Assembly (NCBI GenBank): GCA_024734555.1 | Contig: JANPWX010000034.1 | Span: 134,107 to 198,106, forward strand | Direction of reading: 5' to 3' | DNA: 64,000 nucleotides | DNA from: Trochalopteron elliotii | Taxonomy: Eukaryota; Chordata; Aves; Passeriformes; Leiothrichidae | In this document: positions 36,116 to 49,259 of the stretch, in pieces | Layout: every line of letters starts with the position of its first letter | How positions within the stretch are numbered: position 1 is the stretch's first letter | Program-made: the position numbers and the translations under genes | The notes under the pieces: generated by a model | The model's database searches: none | Seen by the model: only the letters and a program-made list of their open reading frames with translations | What the model was told of the DNA's origin: nothing

Positions 36116-37805
36116 CTTCTACACGTATATTTAGGTATTTAGTATAATCCCAATTTTCCTTTGTTACTGGGCACATATTGGACAGCCAGATCCAGAGTCT
36201 GACAAAAAAAAATGTCCTGCCTCAAAAGGGTCATTCCTGAGGCTACCTGTGAGACCTGGAGTTTGGAAAACGCAGATTAAAAAGTAAAACCAGCAGCAGC
36301 TGGGGGCTGGACTTCCCAGGATTGTCTACAGCACAGGAAACAGTGCCAGGCTGAACACACACAGGGGGAACAGAGTCAGATGCATTTTCTACCCTAATCC
36401 TACAGAGATCACTTGGGCCAGGCTATTGCTGCCGTGGGGAGGGGACAGAGAATGGTCACAGCTGGAAGTGGGAGGAGGTGAGTCCAAGGGAGACTGGTGT
36501 GTACAACATTTCTTCCCCCAAAAGGTCACTGTCACCCTGCACAACCCCATCCCTTCAGGAGCTGCCAGGAGCCTGGCTGCCCAAACCCCTGGTGTGTGTG
36601 ACCCTGACCACCTTCCCACACTGATGTGTGCCACAGCATCCCTTGCCAAGGAAATCTATAAACAACACCCAGCTAATGCAATGTTATGTTGGAGAAAGTG
36701 CCTTTAGCTCATTCAGCTGAAGAGAAAACTGTGCAGGAAGTAATGAGAGGAGTGGGGTGGGAAACTGTGCCACTGTGAACTCTGCTGGCATTAACCTGTG
36801 CTGCTGGGTGGGTCATGGCAGACTCTTGTTTTCAGCCACAGATGGAAGGTGAAGGATGAGCATTGTCTCAAGCTCTCCCAGGAGACTGCTTGTTCCACAT
36901 GGGCAAAACAAATGATCATTTGCCTTTTTTTTATAAAAGGGGGAAAGAAATTAAAATATACAGAGTTATGGAGTGAAGATGAAATTACTCATTGTTTCAA
37001 ATAATTAATGAGCTTGAAGCCTTGTCATGAATAAAGCAGGAATTCAAGCAGGAAAAATTTATACTCAGAATAGTAGACTAAGGCCATGATTCTTATTTCA
37101 GATATGTGGCCACCTACCACCAGGCAAAGTGGGGAAAAGAACCCAGCTTTTACACATTTGGCCAGTGGATGATACGAGTTTCAGAGTGAGGTGGGTTTAG
37201 TTGTAGCTAAAACAAAACAATGAGACTAGAAAACACTTAAGTCTAAGGCCTTTGAACACAAGTTCAGGACAAATCTTACACAGAATAAGTAAAAATTAAT
37301 TAACTTAGGCTTTATTGGATAAACTCACCATTCAATTTAATGTACAGTTCTGTAATTACCAGTCCCTGCTCTGGAGAAGATCAGTGGAGGAGCCAACAGG
37401 TCATACAAGACATTTTCCATTTATTTAACCATTGGTGTCTGAGCAAGTTGCAATCAGTCAGTAGTGGCCTTCCCTGGCTCACAGCATTCCTGTACAACAA
37501 GGAAATGCTCCTGGCTCTGTTTTCCAGCTGAGATCTGAGGATTGAGGTCTTGTCCACTGATGGGCTGGGGCACTGCAGGGTTGAGTGTTACCATAAATTT
37601 GTCTCCAGGGGTAGAGCTCAGAGTATTACCAGCTGGAACAGTAATTCAAGAAGAAAGCCTAAATCTCCTCTCTGATGGTGTGGAGGTTCTGCTCTGTACT
37701 CCACTGTGAGAGGAAAGCTCTATACCCAAATCCATGCTCCCAGGGTTCCCAAACCCAAAGACAGGGGTTCCAGGCAGTCCTATGACACAGGTGTCCCACT
37801 GGCTT
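36116..37805. other. Mostly unannotated, locally GC-richer stretch
   Basis: Around 36,270-36,620 the DNA is noticeably richer in G and C than its surroundings and contains an exon-like segment (36406-36477). Frames of 86-93 codons overlap on both strands there. The remainder shows no gene or repeat that I recognise. Confidence 0.5.
36406..36477 (+). other. Candidate 72 nt exon in a GC-richer patch
   Basis: A strong acceptor (tgcattttctaccctaatcctacag, AG at 36404-36405) and a donor (gaggag then gtgagtcc, GT at 36478) bound 72 bases. All three frames are open, so the coding frame cannot be chosen; one reads ITWARLLLPWGGDREWSQLE and another DHLGQAIAAVGRGQRMVTAG. The length is a multiple of three. 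Being open in all frames follows from the G-rich composition and is not evidence for coding. It could be a non-coding RNA exon or a decoy. Confidence 0.15.
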
Positions 37806-37840
37806 GGTCAGCACAGGTCAGGACAGGTCAGAACAGGTTC
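37805..37840 (+). promoter_or_regulatory. DR4 array of nuclear receptor half-sites (10 bp tandem repeat)
   Basis: Four hexamers are spaced exactly four bases apart on the plus strand: tggtca (37805-37810), aggtca (37815-37820), aggtca (37825-37830) and aggttc (37835-37840). The central pair, aggtca-ggac-aggtca, is a perfect DR4, the arrangement bound by thyroid hormone receptor/RXR and LXR/RXR heterodimers (also CAR/RXR). The same bases form a 10 bp tandem repeat with unit ggtcagcaca/ggtcaggaca/ggtcagaaca, so it may have arisen by slippage. Function is inferred from motif only; no promoter is visible nearby. Confidence 0.4.
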
Positions 37841-40800
37841 TGTTTCCCACTGAACCCTCACATCACAAAGAAATGTGCATCATTAATTATCACATTAAAA
37901 GGCAATCACAGTGGCTGTGCATAAGTTAGTACTCTTCTCCAAATTCTGGCTTTCCTTAGCTCTGTTTGCCTGATTTTGTAATGCTACTGATGTTTTCAAA
38001 GGGTTTTTACAGGGTTAGCATAAGCATACATTCCTATCTTCGTGCCACTTATGGCTTATGCAGCCTCAACAGGCCATTGTTATTATCTGGTCTGACTCCA
38101 ACCATCTGCTGTGCCACAGACCAGAGAATTCCAGACAATGCCTTCTGCATGCACAGCCCAGCATTTAGCTGGGAGTCTTCTTTCAGAAAGCCATCTCATT
38201 GACACTTCACATTTTTTGTGCCTCTCCTGGGAAGCAGCTGCATTTGAAGACTGAGTTGCCCAGACTCTGCTCTGGGCAGACTATTAGGCTCACAAGGTAT
38301 TTCTCTTGTGCGGGATATTTGGCAGTAAGTGGTTTTAAATGCAGCATTTCAGCTCATTTACCAGCTTGAAAATGCAATGTTCATCTTACCACTCTGCAGA
38401 GGAAAACAACAGGATTGACTTGTTAAGAAAAAGGAAACTGGAAAAATGAAAAATATGAAGAAAGCTACGAAAAAATATTTCTAATATGACTCAGAATGCA
38501 AACATTGGGATGTTCAGTCATCTTGTGCTTCCCTATTTAAAATATCATCTCTCTTTACAGCTTTACCTGTTCTGTTTATCTCTAGCAAAAAATACATGCA
38601 GTCAGATTTCTTCTTAAAACCATGATGTATGAACTGCAAAGCCAAGTATTTAAAAGTGGGTTGTGTCTTCACATTTTGTCCACTCTATCCTGTCCCTTCA
38701 TTCATCGCTGTAAATTGATTCAGAACAGTAACTCAGAGATGTAGGACCCTAAGAACCATTTCAAATGGTGGCAGCTGAGAACAGAGAGAGAAAACAGAGA
38801 CACTGAGTTGCCTGAGGGGCTTTAGGTGTTGTCTGCTTTTCATCTTTGGAAATTGGGCAATGGAAAACACATCCCCAGATTCCTTCCTCTCTATTTACAG
38901 CAAATTGGCTCAGCCATCCTCTCTTTCCACCCCCATGCTCCCTCCAAAGGCTGATTCCAGGGAGGGCCAATCATGGTTTGCCTGGCACACAGCAAAACAA
39001 GTGCTCTGATTGTTAGCCCAATTTCAGAAAAGCTAGTCAGCAATGGGGGATTTAATCTTTAATTGCGTGAAGTGTATTTATAATTAAAACCAGTGCAGCT
39101 GAAGTGCTGATTCCAGAGTATTACCACATATTGTGCTCAAAAAGGGCCAGAAGTAGAAGGCACATCCAGACAAACCAAGGCAATATCTAGGAACCACAGA
39201 GGAGGTTAGAGGACATTTCTGGAAGAAATATGTGAATTTAGTAGCATAGATCCTATTGCAACTGAGGTACATGATCCTAAACCTCTTAAGTCAGCATGTG
39301 AATCTCCTATTTATATCTTCATGGTCAAAGTCAAGTTTGTTTTCTGTGCCTTTTTAAATCTTTTCTGCTCAGAGCAGCACCACAAATAAATATTTAGTGT
39401 GCCAGTACATTGCTAAATTATTCATGCTTTAAATTCATAAATGGGAAAGACAATCTTCCTGGCTTTACACGCTCTCCTGGAGAAATGTGTTATTCATTGG
39501 TGATTTTAATTTCATATGCATCTTATTTGTCAGTCAGTGCAAAGCAGAGTTGGAACATAGGGGGAAAACTGACAAAACACTTTAGAGATATTTAATTTCA
39601 CCCTACTTCTTTTCATTAATCACCAAAAAAAAATAAAAAATAAAAAAGGTGTCAGTTAGAGTTACATGAAAATACTTTGAATGGTTTTAATGTCCACAAA
39701 ATTGAGATACCTGATTAAACTGGATCAAAGCAGCACCATTTAATTTTGCAAGGGTGACATGTAAGAGCCCTGTGGAAGGTGGACACCTAGGCAGGAGCTG
39801 TCCACTCACTGAACTGTGCCTGCATGTCACATAAGGTGGGAGTCAGGGAAATGAGAAATCAAGGGACAGCCACTTGTGAGGGGTGTTAAATGAAATGCAG
39901 GTGTCAGATGCAGTGACCTGTGCATGGTGGGCTCCAGGGGGCTGATGGAAGCTGCAGTCTGCATGCCATGGGAATTAAACAGGATCAATGAGCATGAAAG
40001 GGATGCTGCATCCCGTGCCAGAAGGGCACTCTGATATTATCTCTAAATTATTCCACTACCAATTAAGCTCTCTTTACAGGTAAAGAGCTCTTGCTTATTC
40101 ACTTTTAGCAAATGACTCCTGTAACCCAACCTGAACAAGAAAAATAAATTGGGACCATCATCTCAGAACCATCAGCAAAACATCTGTTCTGTTAATGCTG
40201 TCAACAGGATGAGAAACCCCAGCAGTCAAATTGAGTTATTTCTGGTGAAAGGTGTCTACCTACTAAAAAGAAGAAGAAGGGACCAAGCCAGTATGTATCA
40301 AGGGGGAATTAAAGTTCTAGATAAAATATGAAATCAGCATTATGTTTCTTGTTTTAATAAGAAGAAAGAGGCAGAATTGCTTGTAAAGCCCACACAGAGT
40401 AATGGAGCACAGGTAGAAGATTAAAGTCACATCCCAGGTAAAAGCCAAGTCCAGGGATCTCAGTATACCCAGAGTACTGAAAAATCCCTAGCCCAGAATG
40501 CTGGGGAAAAACCCAGCACATAAAATCCAATCCCAACAGCAGGAACTATAAAAAAGCTTGCTGGATTGGGAATAATCCCACAAGAAAAACAGCATGGCTG
40601 GGGGGAAGAAGGAATTCAGCATGGAAATAATCACTGTGAGCCAGGGACTTTTCAGATGGTATTTCCAGTAATGGCACAGCATGGCAGGTATTTTCCAACA
40701 GGAATAAACAAATCCTTGTCTTTAATACTTCACTACGTATCTTTAGACCACTGCGCTCCAAAACAAAAAAGATGATTTGAAAGAGGTGCTTAAGACTTGC

Positions 40801-43800
40801 TGTGCAGTTCTATGAGGCAATAAGTCTGATCTCCTCTCACTCTAAAGTCATTTAGCTTATATCTAACTTGTTTGGTTTAAAAAATCAAAGAGACATATGA
40901 TCATTCTGTAAAACGTGGGATGATGGATTTGGTATAGACCCTAGAGGGAGGATTATTAAAAGAAATGCTGGAACAAGGGCTTAGCTGTCAGAAAAATTGG
41001 GTTGAGAATCATATGGCAGTTTCTGTTAGAAGAGTGAGGACTTTGAATGCCTCACTGAAATGGAGTAAAGGCAATCTAGACAATCTCAAAAGAGGGTTTG
41101 TCAGATTAGAAACAGGATTTACAATGTTCACAAAGGTGAAAGATGTCTGGACTTGATGACACAGAACCAACCAAATTTTTTTTTGTAACTAGTTGTTTGA
41201 GGGCTCAGAGTGGAAATGAAACACACAATTGCATCGTTTTTGGGTGAATTAGGAAGTTTCTAGAAATCCTTTTTGTCATCCTTGCTAAATAACACTCCAT
41301 ACCTACCAGACACGAGCATGAGCTTCAAGGGCACTATCCTCAAAACTTCCTAAAGTGCTGCCCACCAAGTGGCCCCTAAAGGCCTGACCTTGACCAAGGT
41401 AGTACTAGAAATAAGAAATGGTGCAGGTCTGTTATGACCTGAGTTAATAAATTGTATGGGAATGCAAGATAGGTCAGCTGGAGCTCAGCCTGTGCAGCTT
41501 TGCTGCTGGCATCTCCCCACAGTGCTGCCCTGTGCTGTGTGTGGTGCCAGCATGGGTTCACTGCTGGCCCTTGTCTTCCATCCTATCCCACAGTTTAACA
41601 TGTCAAATCTCAGGATATTGAGGCACAAAACCAGCATCACTCTTCCAGTTTTGAAGAAGTTCCTGGAATGAAGCACCTGTGTTTCAGGCTGCAAAATCTT
41701 GACCATGAGGATGGCCATTCACTGTTTACCTGTATTCAGTTTGTTCATCTCCTGTCCATGAGGCCCAGCCACAGTGATCCCCCAGTGATGGTTTGTAGGG
41801 TCCCACAGGTCCTGGGCACAGCTGGTCACCACGTCCCTGCTGCCTCTACAAACCTTTCATCAGGGGCAGGAATGAGTGGGGTACACCTGGGCCTGAGACC
41901 TTCCTGTGGTCCAAAAGTTTGGAAACTCTTCTCTAAACTCTACCCAATAAAGGAGAAAATATCTTATTTTGAGATGCTTGGGCTGGTGGGTTTACTTCAG
42001 ATTAATCTTACAATGTTAGTTTCAGAAATAAGCCTCTTGTTCCCAAGATCAGGACCCAGAAACCACGTTCACAGTGAGTTAGAGACAGTGTTTTGCCACA
42101 TCTCTAAGGGGTGAATCTGCGGTCCCATTTCTGTCATTGCCCTTCACATGATCGTTTCAGTAGTGACTTAAAAAGCATTTGCTGGTAGGGTAAAAAAGTT
42201 GCAACATTTTTTTACAAGAGTAACTTTCAACCAGAGTGCAAGACCTCTAAAAACCTCTAACCTTGACAGAAGGCTTTAAAAGGTCCTGTCATTGAAAACT
42301 ATAACTTTTGAGAGATGAGAAATGGGATTATTTCACCAGGAAGGTAATTGCTGCCACAGATGTTGCCCTGGGACACTCCAGGTAGTTTCTTTACACTATT
42401 ATCCATCTTTCCCAAGTGTTTAGAAAATGGTTGCAATTTAGGATTAAGGAGGGTGAACTGGGTGTAGTTTTGATGAAGATGTAGAAATCTCATAGAAAAA
42501 TTCATTTTATCTGATGGTTAGAAATATCCATTTTAGCCAGCAGTTAATGCTTTTCCTATCTGCTTTTCACAATGGATGAACGTTTTAAATGCAGGTCTCA
42601 GGCAGCAAAGGAGATATGTACAAACCAAAATTAGGTTAATAGATTTTACCCTTAAGTTTTACCCACAAATCAAGAATTAGCCAGACTACCAAGTCAGATA
42701 GAAGAAGCAGGAAAATTTTTTTTTAGTATATATGTCCTTTACTTGAAAGTCTATACTAGTAATAGTAGGGGAAAAAAATTGGAAACAACAACCTTACATA
42801 AACTTTATGATACTTCATATCCTAAACCAAAGATTCGCACACTGGGATGAAGGAAAACTACCTTGTATTTTTCTTTAGTGCAAGGAAACAATGGCCATTG
42901 GGGTATGATAACTGTTGGCTTAGGAAGTTAAAGTAATGTCAAATTTAAAAAATGAAAAACCTAAAGGTTCAATCTCTTACCGTGAAGGGACTGACAGAGA
43001 CAGATCTGGATGCTTCCAAGGAGAAAATATGTACCACTCACAAACAGTGCTGAAAAGTGTTATCCAACCTCCAAACTCTACCTGCTTTTTACCATGCCTC
43101 CTCCTTTCTACACCCCCTTCCTTGGGGAATTTAAAGGAGACCTCTCTGTTAAGCCAATGGAGCCAACACAAAAGCAGACTGGAGGGTCTGAAAGCATCTG
43201 CAGCTTTCAAAGAGAGCAAAAAAGTTCTACCTGACTCCAGAAAGAGAGCAGATAAAAATAATGGTGAAGTTAAATATGGAAATAGCAGGAGATTCTGCTG
43301 ACTTAAAAGGGAATATTTTTAAATATTTTTGGCACAGTTAAAGGGTGTCGAGTTTTAGAAAGGTGACTTGGGGGAAATTGGGAAGAATGTGAAGTTTTAT
43401 GGTTAGCCCACTTTCCAAAAGCTGCAATCCAGCTTCCAGCACTCAGTAAAGCCCTTTAAAAATGACCTGACCTGTGCCTGGGCATGACCCCAGCAGACCT
43501 ACCTGCCCCAAGCCCACCTGTGTGTCTCAAGCTCTGCAAATAGTACTGTGGCCCCAGCTTGGTTGTGGTTGGGACAGCAATGGCTGCATGTGGCTTTACC
43601 AACAGTAAAATATATTTTCTGTTGCTATTTAAAGGCTACTCTGTCTGCTTGTAGAGATAAGCCAGGTTTTGGCTGTTAACACACCCCCAAGGCAAATTGC
43701 TGTAGTCAGAGCATGCCTGGGGAGCTCAGTTTCCAGCAGAGATATGGCTCTGCCTCATGCTTTTAGTGGTGTAGGATACACAAGGATGACTCAGGGCAGA

Positions 43801-46800
43801 CAAGCCCCTCCAGGCACACTGACAAGAAGCTCATATCTGCCATGCTGACTCCAAGGTGGTCAATTTGAGTCTGTATCTTTGAAAAACTCGATTGAAATCA
43901 TGTTTTCCTATTCTTCCAAGAATCTCCTGGGTTTATAAAATCTGAACAACCCAAAGGTCTTTAGCTCCTCAGATGTGAAGCTGTACAGAAACTCACAAAA
44001 TACAAAATAGAGTTTTGTGTTAACTTTCTTCTTTGTTGATCATTTATACCAATACCAACAGTCAGTCCAAAGTTAAAACTTCATAATTCATCAGTAAGCA
44101 GTCCAGTCACATCCCCAGTAGAGAATTTTCCTATTAAATTCCAAAAACGCTATGAAAAGTTGAGTGTAGAGGAGGGGAAGGTGATTCTCCTGTCTGCAGG
44201 AAGCCAAAGAATTTGTGCTCCTGAAGAAGACAACAACTCAAAAAGCTGCAAAGTCGTTGGGAACAACAAGCATATGTTCTTCAGGTAAATACAAGTGTTA
44301 GAACATTTTGGGGGAGGAGCAGGATTGCCCAAGGCTCCCTGGCTTTGCAATTTGTCAGGGAGAAGCTTCATCAATAATTTAAGAGAGGAATAGTTTGCAA
44401 GACAGCACCTCACACTTAGTGGGAACAGATGCACTGCAGTGAGAGGACCCAGCTGCACTTGTGGAGGACCTGCTTGGGGACTTGTTTGATTGCAGGTCCT
44501 GGCATTGTCCTGCCTGAAGGGGAGGCAGAGAGGACAAATTGTGGGGAGGGTTTCACCCTGCTCTGTAGGAGCCACTCTGGGCAGGACAGACCCTTCCTCT
44601 GCTCTCCTTTATCCCATGCCCATGGTCTGGAGAATCTGGCACAGCCTTGGAGGAGGTTTCCACACCACACTCTGTCCTGAAAAAGTGAAAAAACTGAAAT
44701 TGGAGTTGCCATCTTACTATCACTGGTAATCAGGAGCTGGGAAAGCTTCAATCCCACACTTTGGTGCACATCATGGACACTAAGCTCATCACTGCTCCAT
44801 ACAGAAGCTCTATGTCCTTGTTACAGGGTGAAGGGGCCCCAAGACTTTACAGCTGCAGATTTGGAGGGTCACATGTATCCTTGTGTGACAGCCCCAGGCC
44901 TTCCCTCTGCTCTAAGGACACCAACACCTTTGTGGAGTCAGGAAAGAGTACCTTCTTTTCCCCTCAGCAGCAGTCATGGGGCCTGGCATTTTGCCTGGGC
45001 TCTGAGTTTAAAGAAAAAGAAAAAATCTTGCCATTTTGGTGAAGGGTTGATTTCCTGCTCTACCACAAATTTCCTATGTGCCCTTGGGTAGCTGCCCTCT
45101 ACCATCTGGGATCTGCCCCAGCCAACAGATTCTGTATGTGAGTACCTGCTGGCAGAAAGGGAAAGGGAAGATAAGATTTTGTCTGGGGAAAAAAAATAGT
45201 CACCAAAACCAAAGGGGCAAACCCACAAACTCCCACTGGCCCTGCACAGATCAGCCCTGATGGTGTCACACAACAGCTGCATCAGCTTGTGCTGAGCATC
45301 ATGGAATGGTATCATAATAAAAAAATACCAATCAGTTTAAATGTCTGTTCCTACAGCCTACTATCCAGGTAACTCCTAGGTAACTCCTGGGTATCCCAGA
45401 TTATTCCTACCAGCCAGCAGGACTGTTCCCCATAGGAAATACTTTGACATGGGATGGTCATTGGAGGTGTTGGTGCTGTAGACAGGAAGATATGAGAATT
45501 TGGGGAGGTTGGAGTGGTCAAAAATAAGAGTTTAGACTAGTAATGTGGTCTTCTAAATGCACCCATGTGGGACAGAAGCAGGAGCTTTGTAAAGCACTAA
45601 AATGGAGTCAGTGCTGGGAGACAGGGAAGGGCAGAAGATCAAATTTCAGGCAAGAAATACAGAAACACAGCAGAGACTGCAGGCAGTCAAGGGCAGCAGC
45701 AGCTACTTTGGATCAGGTCAGATCTATCAGTTCAGGAAGTCTCTGAAATTGGATCAGGTCATACAAAGGCTGCCCCTTCTTCCAAGCATGAAATGGAAAT
45801 TCTGTATTTTCATTGCCGTGAAATTTGCATTTAGCTTTGTCTGCTTAGGAGGATAGATGCTTGTTACTTCTCTTCAAATGTTATACCCCTTTGGAGATAA
45901 ACACTGAATAACTCTGTGGAAACTGAAGCTCACAGCTTCCCTCTTTTGTAGCAGAATCAAAGAAGTGCCTGACCTGAGTAGGTGTTAAGACTCTCACTGT
46001 GCATGTCCTTTTCAACAGGAATTTAAAATGTTCCGTGTTTCTTGGGATCTGGTCTGAAACTCAGTTTTTAACAGAGAAGCAAAAGACTGCAGAAATGTAG
46101 TTTGATAGTGACCCAGAGGATTTCACATCCCAGGGAGGGAAGGAAATGCCATAGGCAGGAAGCAGCACTATGTTTCCATCCTCATTTTCCTGAATACAGA
46201 GAGCTGTGTCCCATAATAAATTAGCATGCCATTAATTTAGGATAATGAAAATGTCTTTAAATGAGTGTGTTTTGAGGCAATCTAACCAGTCCCAAATTTT
46301 AGACAAAGTGGTTAAAAATATATACTATGCCTGATACACAGAAAAAATACTTCAATGGGAAAAAAAGAAATCTAATCTGAATTTTTAGAGATTTGTTCTG
46401 TAGTACCACATAGTACTCTTCTGAACTAAGAGCAAGTGATCCCTTTTTCTATCAATGGTGGGTTAAATCGTACAAATGCACCAATGTCAGAACAACTAAT
46501 ATGAAAATTGAGGAAATTGAGTAATACAATTTTTGTTTTTATGGCAGATGTTACGAGTCAAAATCACAAATTATTTTTTAAGCACAATGGTTAACTTATA
46601 AGAAGAACAAACTCTTATTTGAGATGGAGATCTCTGTGGCCTTCTATTCCGACCCTAGCAGTGAGTTGGGTTATTTTAAAGATTTTTTAAGCTAAGGATA
46701 CAGGGTATTTTTTGTTATCATTGCTTTCAGTCCCTGCAGCTGGGCCAGAAAGGAGGCAAGAGACCAGCACAAATCAAACACCTGCACTCAGCACACACAG

Positions 46801-47370
46801 AGAGCCACTGCAGGAAGTGATTTTCAGAGATCTGGGCAGACATGGATATGTTGGGAAGGGACACAAGGCAAAGCTCTCATAACTGATCAGGAGATTCATG
46901 TTCTCTGTAGGCTCCTACTGCAAAGTTTTTTTGCTTGAACACAGAAAGTGAATAAACTGATATTGTCATCAGTAAGACTATGAGGACAAGTTCAGAGATG
47001 CCCTTTAAGAATTCATGTCTCAATTCTTATTCTCCAACCATTCAATCTTCAAATAAACTCTGTCAGTAGAATGGCACTGTAATTGCTGAAGAACTGGTGC
47101 TTTTTGCCTGGACATCAAGGTGGAGAGGAAATCAGCATCATCACATTGGCTAGCAAAGAAACCATACTGGCAAAATTTGTGGTGTAGAAGCCTGACTGTT
47201 AATGAACACAACTCATTATTCCAGAAGTTATGTCATTTTCTTGGGTAATGATTATCAGTGGCAAAGTAGTCCTGTCTTTTTTCTTTTTATATTTTCCCAT
47301 CTTCATGGAAAGAAATTCAGATTAATTACCAAACGTCTCTCTAACTCTTCTAAGACTTTCATACAAATGA
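37841..47370. other. Unannotated stretch, no gene seen
   Basis: This 9.5 kb is unique-looking. The largest frames are 148 codons (41668-42114, plus), 141 (44150-44575, minus) and 121 (42936-43301, plus). The last is hydrophilic and Lys/Ser-rich, as expected on a purine-rich strand. None has a recognisable domain or clear splice boundaries. An A-rich aaaaaataaaaaataaaaaa run lies at 39625-39648. A stretch near 41,905-41,935 faintly resembles hAT transposon ends but is too short to call. The region 44,430-44,950 is GC-richer, with overlapping frames on both strands. Confidence 0.5.
39625..39648. repeat. A-rich simple repeat
   Basis: Three A runs separated by single T residues, about 24 bases. 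Low-complexity DNA. Confidence 0.85.
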
Positions 47371-47664
47371 CTGTAAAAAGAGGGAGAACAACTTTTTACA
47401 TGGGCAGACAGTGATAGGACAAGGGGAAAAGGTTTTAAACTAAAAGATACAAGATTTTGATTAGAAATTAGGAGGAAGTTTTTTAATAAAGTGTGTGGTG
47501 AGGCACTGGAACATATTGCCTGGAGAAGCTGTGGTTGTCCCATCCCTGGAAGTCTCCAAGTGTTGCTTGGAACAACCTGGGATAGTGGAGGGTGTCCCTA
47601 CCCATGGCAGAGAGGTGTCATTAAGGTCCCTTCCAACCCAAGCCTTTCTATGATTCTATGACTC
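47371..47664 (+). mobile_element. CR1 LINE, 5'-truncated 3' end
   Basis: This is another plus-strand CR1 tail. Blocks are caactttttacatgggcagacagtgataggacaagggg, then ggttttaaactaaaag, attaggaggaagttttttaataaagtgtgtggtgaggcactggaaca, gcctggagaagctgtggttgtcccatccctggaag, and the end ggtgtccctacccatggcag, cattaaggtcccttccaaccc and tctatgattctatgact. The gaggcactggaaca and final tctatgattctatga parts are very close to the general CR1 pattern. About 295 bases survive; no reverse-transcriptase or other coding sequence remains. Confidence 0.95.
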
Positions 47665-49259
47665 TTTTTTGTACAAACTGCTCAAGTCAGAATTCAAAAC
47701 AAGGACAAATTTTATGAGTGTTCAATGCCAGAATAAGAAATAGTTGCTCACTTCCAGCAGCTGCCACCTTCTGCTTCTCAAGTATTGCTCCTTCCTCTAA
47801 GTGCTTCCTCCAGACAAGCAGAAAGATGTGTTCACATCCTTCCAGGTGAAGGTTGTGACACTGCTGGCAGCACAATTTGAGAGAATCACTGAAAACGAGG
47901 CTTGGACTATTCAGTCTCAATACCTTTAAAGTCATTGCCTTACAAAAGCAAATCTTCCCTCCTGATTTTCCTGTGGGACCATCCAAGAAGCCCAGTTAAG
48001 GCCTAAGCTGGGTGGGATGGGGTTCAGACAGACTTGGCAGCCCTTTGCATGTCACAGAAGGGACAGACCTGTTTCCACAAGATGATAATCTCTTTTAACT
48101 AGGAAAATCTTAGGATATGTCTGTAAATATGCTCTGAAACGCTGCATAAAACAAATATAAATTAAAATAATGAACCTGGCTTTGGCCATCTTTAGTAGCT
48201 CTCTATGTAGTGAGATAGCCCATCTGTTGGGGGTTGTTAGGGGAGCATTTGAATGGGCCACTGATTCCAGTTCACACAAGGAAAAGCTCATGGTCTACTT
48301 CTGTAAGTGACAATTACAGATTTGCTAAAGGCTGAAATAATTCAGATGTCATTCACTTCTAAATATCCCAGTACTACGTGGGCAGTTGCTAAATTAGATT
48401 TTGAAACTTTTTATTTTCTTACTAAGATAGATGCATCAAGAAAAACTCTGTTATTAAGCTGAGGAAGAAAGTAACCTTTAATGTGCAGATCTGCCAAGGG
48501 GCTATTTGGAACACTGAATTATCCCTGTAGATCTCTAAATGAAATTGTATTTCTTTTTTATCTGACATTATTCAGATAACTGATAACTTTTCTGTACCTA
48601 AATTAATACACAGTCCAAGCCAAAGTCCACCAGGATGGCTGCGTGGCCAGACCCAAGCGTGGTGTAAAGAGGTGGAGATCTATTGAATTTTAATCACCAG
48701 GGCTGCATTTCTGACCCAGAGAGTCATGAAGGTTTAGTGAGTTATGGTAGCAAGTTGTTTGTAAGCCTCAGATACTGGATTAAAGACCAGAGGTCTTAGA
48801 ATTGATGGAGTGTGAAGTTTTTTAGTAATCATAAAAGCAGTATTTGTCCCACGGTTTATTTTCTCTACTTTGCACACCTCCTCCTCCTCCCCACAGCAGG
48901 CACATAAACCAGAGCATCTCTTACAACTACATACCTGCCTTCATGCCTCAGTGATTCATTGTCTTCTCCCACTGACACTCAGCTCTTTGGGATGTATCCC
49001 TGGAGGTCAGGATGCTCAGGGATGAACTCCCTGATGGATGACGTGCTTTCAGGGCTGGGGGGAAAGGTTTGCAGATTACTTCAAAAGATATCACATCCTA
49101 AAGTCATTCAGACAGTGTTCAAACACTGTCATGAGAGCCAAAAAATCTTCAGCTGAGGACAGTGAATAACAATTCATGTGAAGATTAATTCCCTACACAT
49201 GCACAGGTGGCATCACCCATTCCTCTTTAGTGTAGAGGAGCGCAGGGCAAGAAGGGATT
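47665..49259. other. Unannotated stretch, no gene seen
   Basis: No gene is supported. The largest frame is about 99 codons on the minus strand (47687-47986), directly after the CR1 tail. Nothing else is recognisable before the assembly gap. Confidence 0.5.

Noticed and set aside
41900..41940. hAT (Charlie-like) transposon terminal inverted repeat from gtggtccaaaagtttggaaac
   Set aside because: Only about 20 bases resemble such ends; no opposite end or 8 bp target duplication was found.
42936..43301. 121-codon hydrophilic ORF as a coding exon
   Set aside because: Hydrophilic Lys/Ser-rich frames are expected on a purine-rich strand; the frame includes a pyrimidine-rich stretch giving an implausible Pro/Leu/Cys segment, and it lacks clear splice boundaries.
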